The translations under genes and the position numbers were made by a program. From NCBI GenBank assembly GCA_900551155.1, contig URVA01000064.1:1-7546 (forward strand): DNA of 7,546 nucleotides. Reading direction: 5' to 3'. This document shows, in pieces, positions 1 through 5,072 of the stretch (position 1 is the stretch's first letter; every line of letters begins with the position of its first letter). This DNA comes from an uncultured Eggerthella sp. Its GTDB lineage: Bacteria > Actinomycetota > Coriobacteriia > Coriobacteriales > Eggerthellaceae. The notes under the pieces were generated by a model that worked only from the letters and a program-made list of their open reading frames with translations, was not told the origin of the DNA and made no database searches.

Positions 1-437
1 AAGAATGCCATGGCAACCATGGAATGACCCGAGGGGAAGCTGAATCCTGTTTCTACAACGAGGCCAATATCTTCAGGCCTTGGACGCTGAACGAGCTCCT
101 TTAGTACCACATTAAGAACGGCGACAAGCACCAAGTTAACAGCGCAAAACATACCAGGACGTTTTCCTGGAGCAAATGCAACTATAACGAGAAGAAGCAC
201 TAATAGAGAAAGCGGCGTTGCAAGTGCGGAAATACTTTCCATGATGGGGGTAAGCCAGTCGGCGCGTAAGTTTTCTACGAAGAATGCGCGGGCAAGACGG
301 TCGAGCGTCATAAGATCGCCTTCAAGAACGTCGTCGAGCAATTCAACAAACAAAATGATGCATGCGCAAATAATAACGACTCGTTTTTGCTTTATAACAA
401 GAGCCTTGAATCGAGAGAAAAACGAAGAAGGGGTCAT
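1..437 (-). CDS. PAP2-family membrane phosphatase, N-terminal part (cut by window edge)
   Basis: Reading the minus strand from the ATG at 437-435 gives 145 uninterrupted codons to the window edge. The protein has a short basic N-terminus, hydrophobic segments at about residues 19-34, 71-90 and 96-112, and then two of the three PAP2 signature motifs: K-x6-RP (K113, R120, P121) and PSGH at 135-138, whose His138 is the expected acid/base residue. The third motif (SR-x5-H), with the nucleophile histidine, must lie beyond the window. Members of this family are integral membrane phosphatases of lipid phosphates such as undecaprenyl pyrophosphate (BcrC/PgpB type) or phosphatidylglycerol phosphate; the exact substrate cannot be told. 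The start is supported by a GGAG (443-446) five bases upstream of the ATG. The gene diverges from the BASS transporter at 722. Family assignment is firm; substrate and completeness are unknown. Confidence 0.88.
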   Translation of the reverse strand, partial: MTPSSFFSRFKALVIKQKRVVIICACIILFVELLDDVLEGDLMTLDRLARAFFVENLRADWLTPIMESISALATPLSLLVLLLVIVAFAPGKRPGMFCAVNLVLVAVLNVVLKELVQRPRPEDIGLVVETGFSFPSGHSMVAMAF

Positions 438-470
438 TGATACTCCGTTGGTTGGTTGATGGTTGACTAG

Positions 471-506
471 CGAGCATTCAGCAATTGATTGCTAGATAGC
501 TGCTCG
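471..506. repeat. Nested inverted repeats in the divergent intergenic region
   Basis: Outer arms CGAGCA (471-476) and TGCTCG (501-506) enclose inner arms AGCAAT (480-485) and ATTGCT (488-493) separated by two bases. A further CGAGC at 516-520, followed by four T, can pair alternatively with 502-506. It lies in the predicted leader of the PAP2 gene, so it could be an operator or a leader hairpin. No specific regulator is recognised. Confidence 0.4.
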
Positions 507-519
507 GTTTATCTTCGAG

Positions 520-548
520 CTTTTAACAATTGTCGCTTACTGTAACAA
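520..548 (-). promoter_or_regulatory. Candidate promoter of the PAP2 gene
   Basis: On the minus strand TTGTTA (548-543) is followed, 17 bases later, by TAAAAG (525-520). Each hexamer matches the sigma-70 consensus at four of six positions. Transcription would start near 513 and give a leader of about 75 bases that contains the inverted repeats at 471-506. Spacing is ideal but the hexamers are weak, so this is tentative. Confidence 0.3.
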
Positions 549-559
549 ACGTTTTATCC

Positions 560-636
560 AAAAACCGCTAAAAACACGACGGTGCCAAAAAAGACACTCC
601 AAAAACTTGAATAACAAAAAAGTTAGGAATATTTTT
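560..636. other. A-tract cluster in the divergent intergenic region
   Basis: Five runs of five or six A (560-564, 570-574, 587-592, 601-605, 616-621) and a T run (632-636) lie within about 75 bases. Such clusters commonly bend DNA or act as UP-like elements upstream of promoters. The tract-to-tract spacing is 10 to 17 bases, so helical phasing is only partial. Confidence 0.4.
607..635 (+). promoter_or_regulatory. Candidate promoter of the BASS transporter gene
   Basis: TTGAAT (607-612) and TATTTT (630-635) are 17 bases apart and each matches the sigma-70 consensus at four of six positions. The implied start near 642 would leave a leader of about 80 bases before the ATG at 722. This is a weak, tentative call; no better pair is visible in the gap. 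Confidence 0.3.
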
Positions 637-721
637 GGACAATTCCAGAGTTCTTGCTGAGTTTATGGCGACTCTCGAATCTTTGGAATAACGTGTTCGG
701 CGAGTTTTGAAAGGATGATTC

Positions 722-1753
722 ATGAAGGTATTAGAAAAAATAAGCGACTATGCCGGAAAGTACATGGCAATCATTGCCCTTCTTGTAGCAATTATTGCCT
801 TGGTCTTTCCTGGTCCTGTGTCTTCAGTTATTAAGACAAGCTATGTAAATATTCTTCTTGGTATCGTTATGTTTGGCATGGGTATGACTTTGACCTTAGG
901 CGACTTCAAAGTTGTATTCACTAAGCCAAAAGCGGTAATTACGGGCATTTTTGCTCAGTTTATTATCATGCCTGGCTTGGCATTTATTTTGGTAACCATT
1001 TTCCAGCTTCCGCCCGAGTTGGCTGTTGGTGTTATCTTGGTTGGTTGTTGCCCAGGTGGTACCAGCTCTAACGTTATGACGTATTTGGCTAAAGGTGACG
1101 TAGCGCTTTCGGTTGGCATGACGGCTTGTACTACCATTATGGCTCCTGTTGTGACCCCTCTTTTGGTTTTGCTTATCGCAGGTCAAACCGTTGATGTTGC
1201 TGTTTGGGATATGTTTATTTCTATCGTTCAGGTTGTATTGGTTCCAATTGCTGCAGGCTTTTTGATTAACAGGATTTTCGAAAAGTTTGCAAAGGAATTT
1301 GCACGCGTACTTCCTCTTATTTCTGTAATCGGCATTTCGCTTATCATCATGGCTGTTGTGGCTGCAAATGCTAAGAGCTTGATGAGCGTTGGTTTACTCA
1401 TTATCGTTGTTGTAATGCTCCACAACGTATGTGGCTATGCTTTGGGTTATCTTGCGGGTCGTTTGCTGGGTCTTACCAAGGCACAGCGTCGTACCCTTTC
1501 CATCGAGGTTGGCATGCAGAATTCTGGTTTGGCAACTTCTTTGGCTACGGTTCATTTTGCTACCATGCCTCTCGCGGCAGTTCCTGGCGCAGTATTTAGC
1601 GTATGGCACAACATTTCTGGTGCAATTTATGCAAACATTCTCGCTCGTTCTGCAGGCGACGATTCGGTTGCGAAAGCTGATTTGGAAAACAAGATCGAAT
1701 CAGGCGAGATTGAAAAAGAAGAAGCAGAACAAGATAAGAAAGCTGCTAAGTAG
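722..1753 (+). CDS. Bile acid:sodium symporter (BASS) family transporter
   Basis: A 343-residue integral membrane protein with about ten hydrophobic segments spread over residues 14-308. Two BASS signatures are clear: GCCPGGTSSN at 108-117 and EVGMQN at 262-267. The sodium-ligand residues I recall for the Neisseria ASBT homologue (Q77, S114, N115, S128, T132, E260, V261, M263, Q264) all recur here at a constant offset of two (Q79, S116, N117, S130, T134, E262, V263, M265, Q266), which strongly suggests sodium-coupled uptake. Known substrates in the family include bile acids, pantoate/ketopantoate and other organic anions; sequence alone does not choose. The tail from about residue 312 is hydrophilic and rich in Lys and Glu, probably cytoplasmic. 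The start is backed by AAAGGA (710-715), six bases before the ATG. The gene is monocistronic, closed by the terminator at 1783-1816. Confidence 0.93.
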   Translation: MKVLEKISDYAGKYMAIIALLVAIIALVFPGPVSSVIKTSYVNILLGIVMFGMGMTLTLGDFKVVFTKPKAVITGIFAQFIIMPGLAFILVTIFQLPPELAVGVILVGCCPGGTSSNVMTYLAKGDVALSVGMTACTTIMAPVVTPLLVLLIAGQTVDVAVWDMFISIVQVVLVPIAAGFLINRIFEKFAKEFARVLPLISVIGISLIIMAVVAANAKSLMSVGLLIIVVVMLHNVCGYALGYLAGRLLGLTKAQRRTLSIEVGMQNSGLATSLATVHFATMPLAAVPGAVFSVWHNISGAIYANILARSAGDDSVAKADLENKIESGEIEKEEAEQDKKAAK

Positions 1754-1782
1754 GAAATAACGTTCTGTATAAGTGCCTGATT

Positions 1783-1816
1783 AAAGGTGCAGTAGGGAAA
1801 CCTGCTGCACCTTTTT
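1783..1816 (+). terminator. Rho-independent terminator after the BASS gene
   Basis: A 14-base-pair stem (1783-1796 with 1801-1814, one G-T wobble at 1793/1804) is capped by a GAAA tetraloop and runs into a five-T tract ending at 1816. It lies 29 bases after the stop codon and is a textbook intrinsic terminator. Confidence 0.93.
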
Positions 1817-1858
1817 GTTGTGGCTTTGGACTGCGCTTGTGGGGAGGGCTAAGACAAT

Positions 1859-1885
1859 AAAAAAAGCCTGCACAGTGTGCAGGCT
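1859..1885 (-). terminator. Rho-independent terminator of the tRNA unit
   Basis: A perfect nine-base-pair stem (1865-1873 with 1877-1885) with a three-base loop is followed, on the minus strand, by seven T (complement of 1859-1865). It begins seven bases beyond the CCA end of tRNA-Glu and faces the BASS terminator 42 bases away. Confidence 0.92.
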
Positions 1886-1892
1886 GGAAATT

Positions 1893-1969
1893 TGGTAGCC
1901 TCGACCGGATTCGAACCGGCGATCTCCGCCTTGAGAGGGCGGCGTCCTAAACCGCTAGACGACGAGGCC
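1893..1969 (-). tRNA. tRNA-Glu (anticodon CUC)
   Basis: The 77-base gene folds as a full cloverleaf: acceptor stem 1969-1963 with 1903-1897, anticodon stem CCGCC/GGCGG around loop CTCTCAA, and a T arm with loop TTCGAAT. The anticodon CTC (complement of 1933-1935) reads the Glu codon GAG. The CCA end (1895-1893) is encoded. Oddities are a G1-U72 wobble closing the acceptor stem and an A discriminator at 1896. It is the second gene of a two-tRNA transcript, 13 bases after tRNA-Gln. Confidence 0.97.
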
Positions 1970-1982
1970 ATAAGATGCGTAG

Positions 1983-2056
1983 TGGCTGGGGTGGAAGGAG
2001 TCGAACCCTCACATACGGTACCAGAAACCGCTGTCCTACCATTAGACGACACCCCA
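1983..2056 (-). tRNA. tRNA-Gln (anticodon CUG)
   Basis: The 74-base gene folds as a full cloverleaf: a perfect acceptor stem TGGGGTG/CACCCCA with U1-A72, typical of glutamine tRNAs, an anticodon stem GCGGT/ACCGT around loop TTCTGGT, and a T arm with loop TTCGACT. The anticodon CTG (complement of 2022-2024) reads CAG. The discriminator is G and CCA is encoded (1985-1983). It is the promoter-proximal gene of the tRNA pair. Confidence 0.97.
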
Positions 2057-2104
2057 ATAACTATGCAATTGAGAATACGCCATATAGCTTAGGCGCGAGT
2101 AGTT

Positions 2105-2133
2105 ATATTAGTGTCCCAATAACGATTCGTCAA
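2105..2133 (-). promoter_or_regulatory. Strong sigma-70 type promoter of the tRNA-Gln/tRNA-Glu unit
   Basis: On the minus strand TTGACG (2133-2128) and TAATAT (2110-2105) are separated by exactly 17 bases. The first matches the consensus at five of six positions, the second at four of six. Transcription would begin near 2098, about 42 bases upstream of tRNA-Gln, leaving a short 5' leader for RNase P to remove. Confidence 0.8.
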
Positions 2134-2232
2134 GATTATTTTTGGAAAAAATTCTACATTTCATTACATTTGCTATGTAGTTTTGCTGCAACCTGTGGGA
2201 CTTTTTGTGGAAATAGCGCAAAGTAAGGCGTC

Positions 2233-2346
2233 TTCTCTTAGGATAGTCAGCGCTGTTTATTCAAGGGTCTTGTTCGCCGATGGTTTTATTTGAAGCTTTG
2301 AAAATGCTAGTACGGTAAAAAATCAGCGCTCTTCGAAGTAAGAGAA
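2233..2346. repeat. Nested, symmetrically spaced inverted repeat upstream of uppP
   Basis: The left arm reads TTCTCTTA (2233-2240), eight bases, then AGCGCT (2249-2254). The right arm reads AGCGCT (2325-2330), eight bases, then TAAGAGAA (2339-2346). Both matched blocks are perfect complements and the two spacers have the same length. The next seven bases inward pair at five of seven positions. The DNA could form a long hairpin with an 8x8 internal loop and a loop of about 55-70 bases. It may be a structured leader, a small RNA, or the remnant of a small inverted-repeat element; no terminal duplication is apparent. Confidence 0.45.
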
Positions 2347-2395
2347 TACTGTTCTAAATAAAAAAGGAACAAGGCCAGGTAATGGAGGATTTGTT

Positions 2396-3346
2396 ATGTC
2401 GCCAGACATGTTGATAGAAGCTCTTAAAGCACTACTCCTTGGTGTTGTTGAGGGTATTACTGAATGGCTTCCTATTTCATCGACAGGTCATATGATCTTG
2501 GTTGATGAATTTGTTCAGCTCAATGTTTCACCAGGTTTTCTGGAACTTTTCTTGGTGGTAATTCAAATCGGCTCCATTATGGCGGTTATTATCACGTTTC
2601 GTCATAAGCTCAATCCTGTTTCGCGTACAAAAGATGAAGTAGAACGTCGTAAAACGTGGCGCATGTGGGGCATGGTTGTAATTGGCAGTATTCCCGCTGC
2701 ATTCTTTGGTCTTCTTTTGGACGACTGGGCTCACGATAATTTTTATAGCGCCTTTACGGTCGCCGCGATGCTTATCTTGTACGGCATTATCTTTATCGTG
2801 ATTGAACGCTATAATCGCCGTCGTAAGGAACGGGTATTAGGCGCGGTAGAAAAGCCTATTGGAAAACATGGTCGTGTAGAGGCAATTGATCCTAACGATC
2901 CTGAAGCAGTGGATAAGGCGCTCTTCAAAATTGTCGATCCTTATGAAATGGATTGGAAGACCGCTATCAAAATTGGCTGCTTTGAAGTCCTTGCTATTAT
3001 TCCTGGTACAAGTCGTTCTGGTGCAACCATTATTGGTGGTATGTTGTGCGGCTGTTCGCGTACGGCGGCTGCTGAATTCACCTTCTTTTTGGCAATCCCT
3101 GTTATGTTTGGTTGGGGCTTGGTTAAAGCGGTGAAATTTTTCTTAGATGGCATCGCTATGACTCAAACCGAAATTGTTGTTTTGGTTGTGGGTATTTTGT
3201 CTGCCTTTGTTATGGGTATGATTGCTATCCGCTTCTTGATGGGCTACATCAAGCAAAATGACTTTACCGTATTCGGTGTATACCGCATCATTATTGGTCT
3301 TATCGTATTGGGCTATTTCGGTACAAAGGCACTGGGCTTAATGTAA
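2396..3346 (+). CDS. uppP: Undecaprenyl-diphosphatase UppP (BacA family)
   Basis: A 316-residue polytopic membrane enzyme that removes one phosphate from undecaprenyl pyrophosphate, regenerating the lipid carrier for peptidoglycan and other envelope polymers; overproduction is known to give bacitracin resistance. Signature one, EGITE at 19-23 followed by LPISSTGH (25-32), supplies the acidic pair and His32. Signature two, PGTSRSG at 203-209, supplies the phosphate-binding Arg207. The protein is about 40 residues longer than the usual form of roughly 270, because of a hydrophilic insertion at about 141-185 that begins with an Arg/Lys cluster. The start is supported by GGAGGA (2384-2389), six bases before the ATG; the nearby Met5 lacks such support. 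The next gene begins 30 bases after the stop, but with its own probable promoter. No terminator is visible. Confidence 0.95.
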   Translation: MSPDMLIEALKALLLGVVEGITEWLPISSTGHMILVDEFVQLNVSPGFLELFLVVIQIGSIMAVIITFRHKLNPVSRTKDEVERRKTWRMWGMVVIGSIPAAFFGLLLDDWAHDNFYSAFTVAAMLILYGIIFIVIERYNRRRKERVLGAVEKPIGKHGRVEAIDPNDPEAVDKALFKIVDPYEMDWKTAIKIGCFEVLAIIPGTSRSGATIIGGMLCGCSRTAAAEFTFFLAIPVMFGWGLVKAVKFFLDGIAMTQTEIVVLVVGILSAFVMGMIAIRFLMGYIKQNDFTVFGVYRIIIGLIVLGYFGTKALGLM

Positions 3347-3361
3347 CAATCGCGCTTAGCG

Positions 3362-3370
3362 TGGTATTCT
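3362..3370 (+). promoter_or_regulatory. Extended -10 promoter giving a probable leaderless transcript
   Basis: TG-G-TATTCT (3362-3370) fits the extended -10 pattern, with the hexamer at four of six. Transcription expected about seven bases downstream would begin at 3377, which is the A of the ATG of the next gene. No Shine-Dalgarno sequence precedes that ATG, and no -35 hexamer is recognisable. The two observations support each other but are not proof. Confidence 0.45.
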
Positions 3371-3376
3371 GTTGGT

Positions 3377-3736
3377 ATGACTAACAAGTACGAACAAAAG
3401 AAGCCTTCTGAAATTCCTGAAGAGGAAAAAAGAAAACTGCGCAAAAAAACGAATTCGTTTATTTCTCGGTACTGCGGGTTTGCTGCTTTAGTCATTATTC
3501 TTATTACCTTTGCAGCCTTCATTCTGGGTGAAGCAAACGGCTTTTATTCACAGTGCGGCATTATGGCATCCATTGCGTTGCTGGCAATTTCGGTCATTAA
3601 TGACCCCGATCGAAACGATCCAGATAAAATCGACATTGCCTATCTGGAGCAATTAAACGCTGATAAGCGTGGCGCAAAACACCCAGAGGACAAATCCCAA
3701 ACAAACCAGTTAACAGATTCTGAACAAGATAATTAA
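3377..3736 (+). CDS. Small two-helix membrane protein, function unknown
   Basis: A 119-residue protein I do not recognise. The N-terminus is highly charged and ends in a basic stretch (KRKLRKK, 18-24). Two hydrophobic helices follow, at about 33-50 and 57-74, joined by a six-residue turn; Cys33 and Cys60 lie near the ends of the helices. The remaining 45 residues are polar, with an Asp/Asn/Pro-rich start (NDPDRNDPDK, 75-84). By the positive-inside rule both ends should be cytoplasmic. ATG 3377 is the only useful start, since no other Met precedes the helices. It lies 30 bases after uppP and has no ribosome binding site, but an extended -10 motif sits just upstream, so translation may be leaderless. 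It could also be reached by read-through from uppP. No function is inferred beyond membrane location. Confidence 0.75.
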   Translation: MTNKYEQKKPSEIPEEEKRKLRKKTNSFISRYCGFAALVIILITFAAFILGEANGFYSQCGIMASIALLAISVINDPDRNDPDKIDIAYLEQLNADKRGAKHPEDKSQTNQLTDSEQDN

Positions 3737-3776
3737 CAACCAGTAATCGCTCTGTCCTTAAGTGGAAACGTTACTT

Positions 3777-3785
3777 TGCTATGAT
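3777..3785 (+). promoter_or_regulatory. Extended -10 promoter of the chorismate mutase/DAHP synthase operon
   Basis: TG-C-TATGAT (3777-3785) is an extended -10 element with the hexamer matching at five of six. A weak -35 (TTAAGT, 3758-3763) lies 16 bases upstream. Transcription would start near 3792, about 47 bases before the chosen start codon at 3839. No leader peptide or recognised riboswitch is visible in that leader. Confidence 0.55.
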
Positions 3786-3838
3786 AAAGCGACCAAAAAT
3801 GTTGGACTATGCAAACGATTCTACGAAAGGAACGAAGG

Positions 3839-4126
3839 ATGCCCGAGCAAAATGAAGCATTCAAACAAATCGAACAGTATCGCGCCAAGATCGACGAAGT
3901 AGATCAAAAGCTTGTTGCTCTATTAAACGAACGTGCTGGCTATTCGCTTGATATTCGCGCATTAAAGCCAGATGCTCATATGGGCTTGTATGATCCTAAG
4001 CGTGAAGAAGAGATTTTTGAGCGCATATGCACCTATAACGAGGGTCCTTTGTATAACGAAAACCTGGTAGAAATCTATCGCGGCATCCTCAAGGTTATGA
4101 AAGAGGTGCCTTCGCGTGATCAATAA
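3839..4126 (+). CDS. Chorismate mutase, AroQ type (monofunctional)
   Basis: A 95-residue all-helical AroQ-fold enzyme converting chorismate to prephenate, the branch to phenylalanine and tyrosine. Residues corresponding to the active site of the E. coli P-protein mutase domain (R11, R28, K39, D48, R51, E52) appear in register as R15, R32, K43, D52, R55 and E56, within the typical patterns RAKIDEVDQKLVALLNER (15-32) and DPKREEEI (52-59). Glu89 may occupy the place of Gln88, as glutamate does in some relatives. An in-frame ATG at 3809 would add ten residues, but it has no ribosome binding site and little room after the predicted transcription start; ATG 3839 has AAAGGA (3826-3831) seven bases upstream, so it is preferred. 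Its last 11 bases overlap the DAHP synthase gene. Confidence 0.9.
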   Translation: MPEQNEAFKQIEQYRAKIDEVDQKLVALLNERAGYSLDIRALKPDAHMGLYDPKREEEIFERICTYNEGPLYNENLVEIYRGILKVMKEVPSRDQ

Positions 4127-4913
4127 GCTATCTTCCTTGCCAGATTATGGCGCTAGAACTGATGAGATCACGATTTATGCAGGTCCTTGCTCTGTAGAAT
4201 CAGAAGAACAATTTAATGAAGTAGCTGAATGCATTGCCAGCCTTGGGCTAACTTGGATTCGAGGTGGCGCATTCAAGCCGCGTACGAATCCTCATTCATT
4301 TCAGGGTCTTGGTGAAGAAGGCCTTAAAATTATGAAGGCGGGCGGCGAAAAGTATGGTCTCAAAACACTGACTGAGGTTATGGATTCCGCTCATTGCGAA
4401 ATGGTCCATTCTTATGTGGACGGCATGCAGATTGGTGCACGTAACATGCAAAACTTCAGCTTGCTTAAGAATGTGGGTGCAGTTACGGCTGAATCTCACA
4501 AGATGGTTTTGCTTAAACGTGGTTTAGCGGGCAGCATTTCCGAATGGCTTTCTGCTACCGAATATCTCACGATGAATGGCAACGACAATATTGTCTTATG
4601 TGAACGTGGTCTGCGTACGTTTGAAACAACAACCCGTTTTACGTTAGATATTTCTGCAGTGCCGGTAATTCATAAGCAGTCAATTTTCCCCATTTGCGTG
4701 GATGTTTCGCATCCAGCTGGTGTGCGCGATTTGGTTCCTTCTCTTGCGTATGCGGCGGTTGCGGCAGGGTGTGATAGCTTGATGATCGAGGTTCATCCCG
4801 ATCCAACAAAAGCACTCTCCGATGGTCCTCAGCAGTTAACACCCGCTCAGTTCACCGAGCTGGTTGGGCAGCTGCGTGAAATTGCTGCGGTATTCGGCAA
4901 GAAGATTGTTTAA
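4116..4913 (+). CDS. 3-deoxy-7-phosphoheptulonate (DAHP) synthase, type I-beta
   Basis: A 265-residue TIM-barrel enzyme condensing phosphoenolpyruvate and erythrose 4-phosphate to DAHP, the first step of the shikimate pathway. The family hallmarks are GPCSVES (23-29), RGGAFKPRTNP (49-59), QIGARNMQN (105-113) and CERGLRTFE (162-170). The metal ligands are Cys25, His199, Glu225 and Asp236; the last three have the same spacing as I recall for the Thermotoga enzyme (H272, E298, D309). It is a bare catalytic barrel: there is no N-terminal ferredoxin-like regulatory domain and no fused chorismate mutase. Translation appears to start at GTG 4116, preceded by AGAGG (4102-4106), inside the end of the chorismate mutase gene, which implies translational coupling. 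Feedback control may therefore come from the neighbouring mutase; that is inference. Bacterial names for such genes vary (aroF/aroG/aroA), so no symbol is given. Confidence 0.94.
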   Translation: MINKLSSLPDYGARTDEITIYAGPCSVESEEQFNEVAECIASLGLTWIRGGAFKPRTNPHSFQGLGEEGLKIMKAGGEKYGLKTLTEVMDSAHCEMVHSYVDGMQIGARNMQNFSLLKNVGAVTAESHKMVLLKRGLAGSISEWLSATEYLTMNGNDNIVLCERGLRTFETTTRFTLDISAVPVIHKQSIFPICVDVSHPAGVRDLVPSLAYAAVAAGCDSLMIEVHPDPTKALSDGPQQLTPAQFTELVGQLREIAAVFGKKIV

Positions 4914-4920
4914 CCCCGAT

Positions 4921-4979
4921 AAGTTCGCATAGGTAAAGCGCTACAATACTGATTCGTGATTTTCGCGACGAACTTTTCT
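4921..4979 (+). other. Inverted repeats after DAHP synthase (possible weak terminator)
   Basis: AAGTTCG (4921-4927) pairs with CGAACTT (4969-4975), and an alternative five-base-pair hairpin (4953-4957 with 4968-4972) overlaps its right arm; both lead into a broken T-rich run at 4974-4979. The inner stem is too short for a convincing intrinsic terminator. A TACAAT at 4942-4947 lies between the arms and might be a -10 box for pcrA, without a matching -35. Confidence 0.25.
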
Positions 4980-5072
4980 CTAAAGGGTTCCTCAGGTTTC
5001 TAGGTTTCCCAATAGTTTATTACGTACGTTTTTAAGCAAGGTATTCGTAGTGTAGGTGGAAGGAATTCCTAT

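Larger units (their letters stand above)
2057..2395. other. 339-base intergenic region between tRNA-Gln and uppP
   Basis: No credible protein gene lies here. The left part (2057-2133) is the tRNA leader and promoter on the minus strand. The right part (about 2233-2346) is a nested inverted repeat listed separately. The last bases hold the uppP ribosome binding site, GGAGGA at 2384-2389. I found no convincing promoter hexamer pair for uppP; TTGAAG at 2290-2295 lacks a good -10 at the right distance. Confidence 0.6.

Noticed and set aside
241..459. Plus-strand open frame of 72 codons
   Set aside because: It is antisense to the PAP2 gene, whose reading frame carries recognisable catalytic motifs; the peptide is low complexity and has no ribosome binding site.
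1431..1760. 109-codon plus-strand frame inside the BASS gene
   Set aside because: It is an out-of-frame shadow of a clear transporter frame, with no start signal.
1849..2226. Open frames on both strands around 1849-2226
   Set aside because: They run through the two tRNA genes. Peptides of this kind (STGFEPAISALRGRRPKP) are a well-known artefact of translating tRNA sequence.
547..3773. AACGTT-centred palindromes near two promoters (547-554 and 3768-3773), resembling LacI-family operators
   Set aside because: The same hexamer also occurs inside the BASS coding region near 1070, and the flanks are not symmetric; the number of occurrences fits chance.
3809..3838. Upstream ATG extending chorismate mutase by ten residues
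   Set aside because: No Shine-Dalgarno sequence precedes it and it lies only about 17 bases after the predicted transcription start, whereas the ATG at 3839 has AAAGGA at good spacing and gives the usual family N-terminus.
3737..3838. Possible riboswitch or amino-acid attenuator before chorismate mutase
   Set aside because: The predicted leader is only about 47 bases, with no leader peptide rich in Phe, Tyr or Trp codons, no T-box features and no terminator hairpin.
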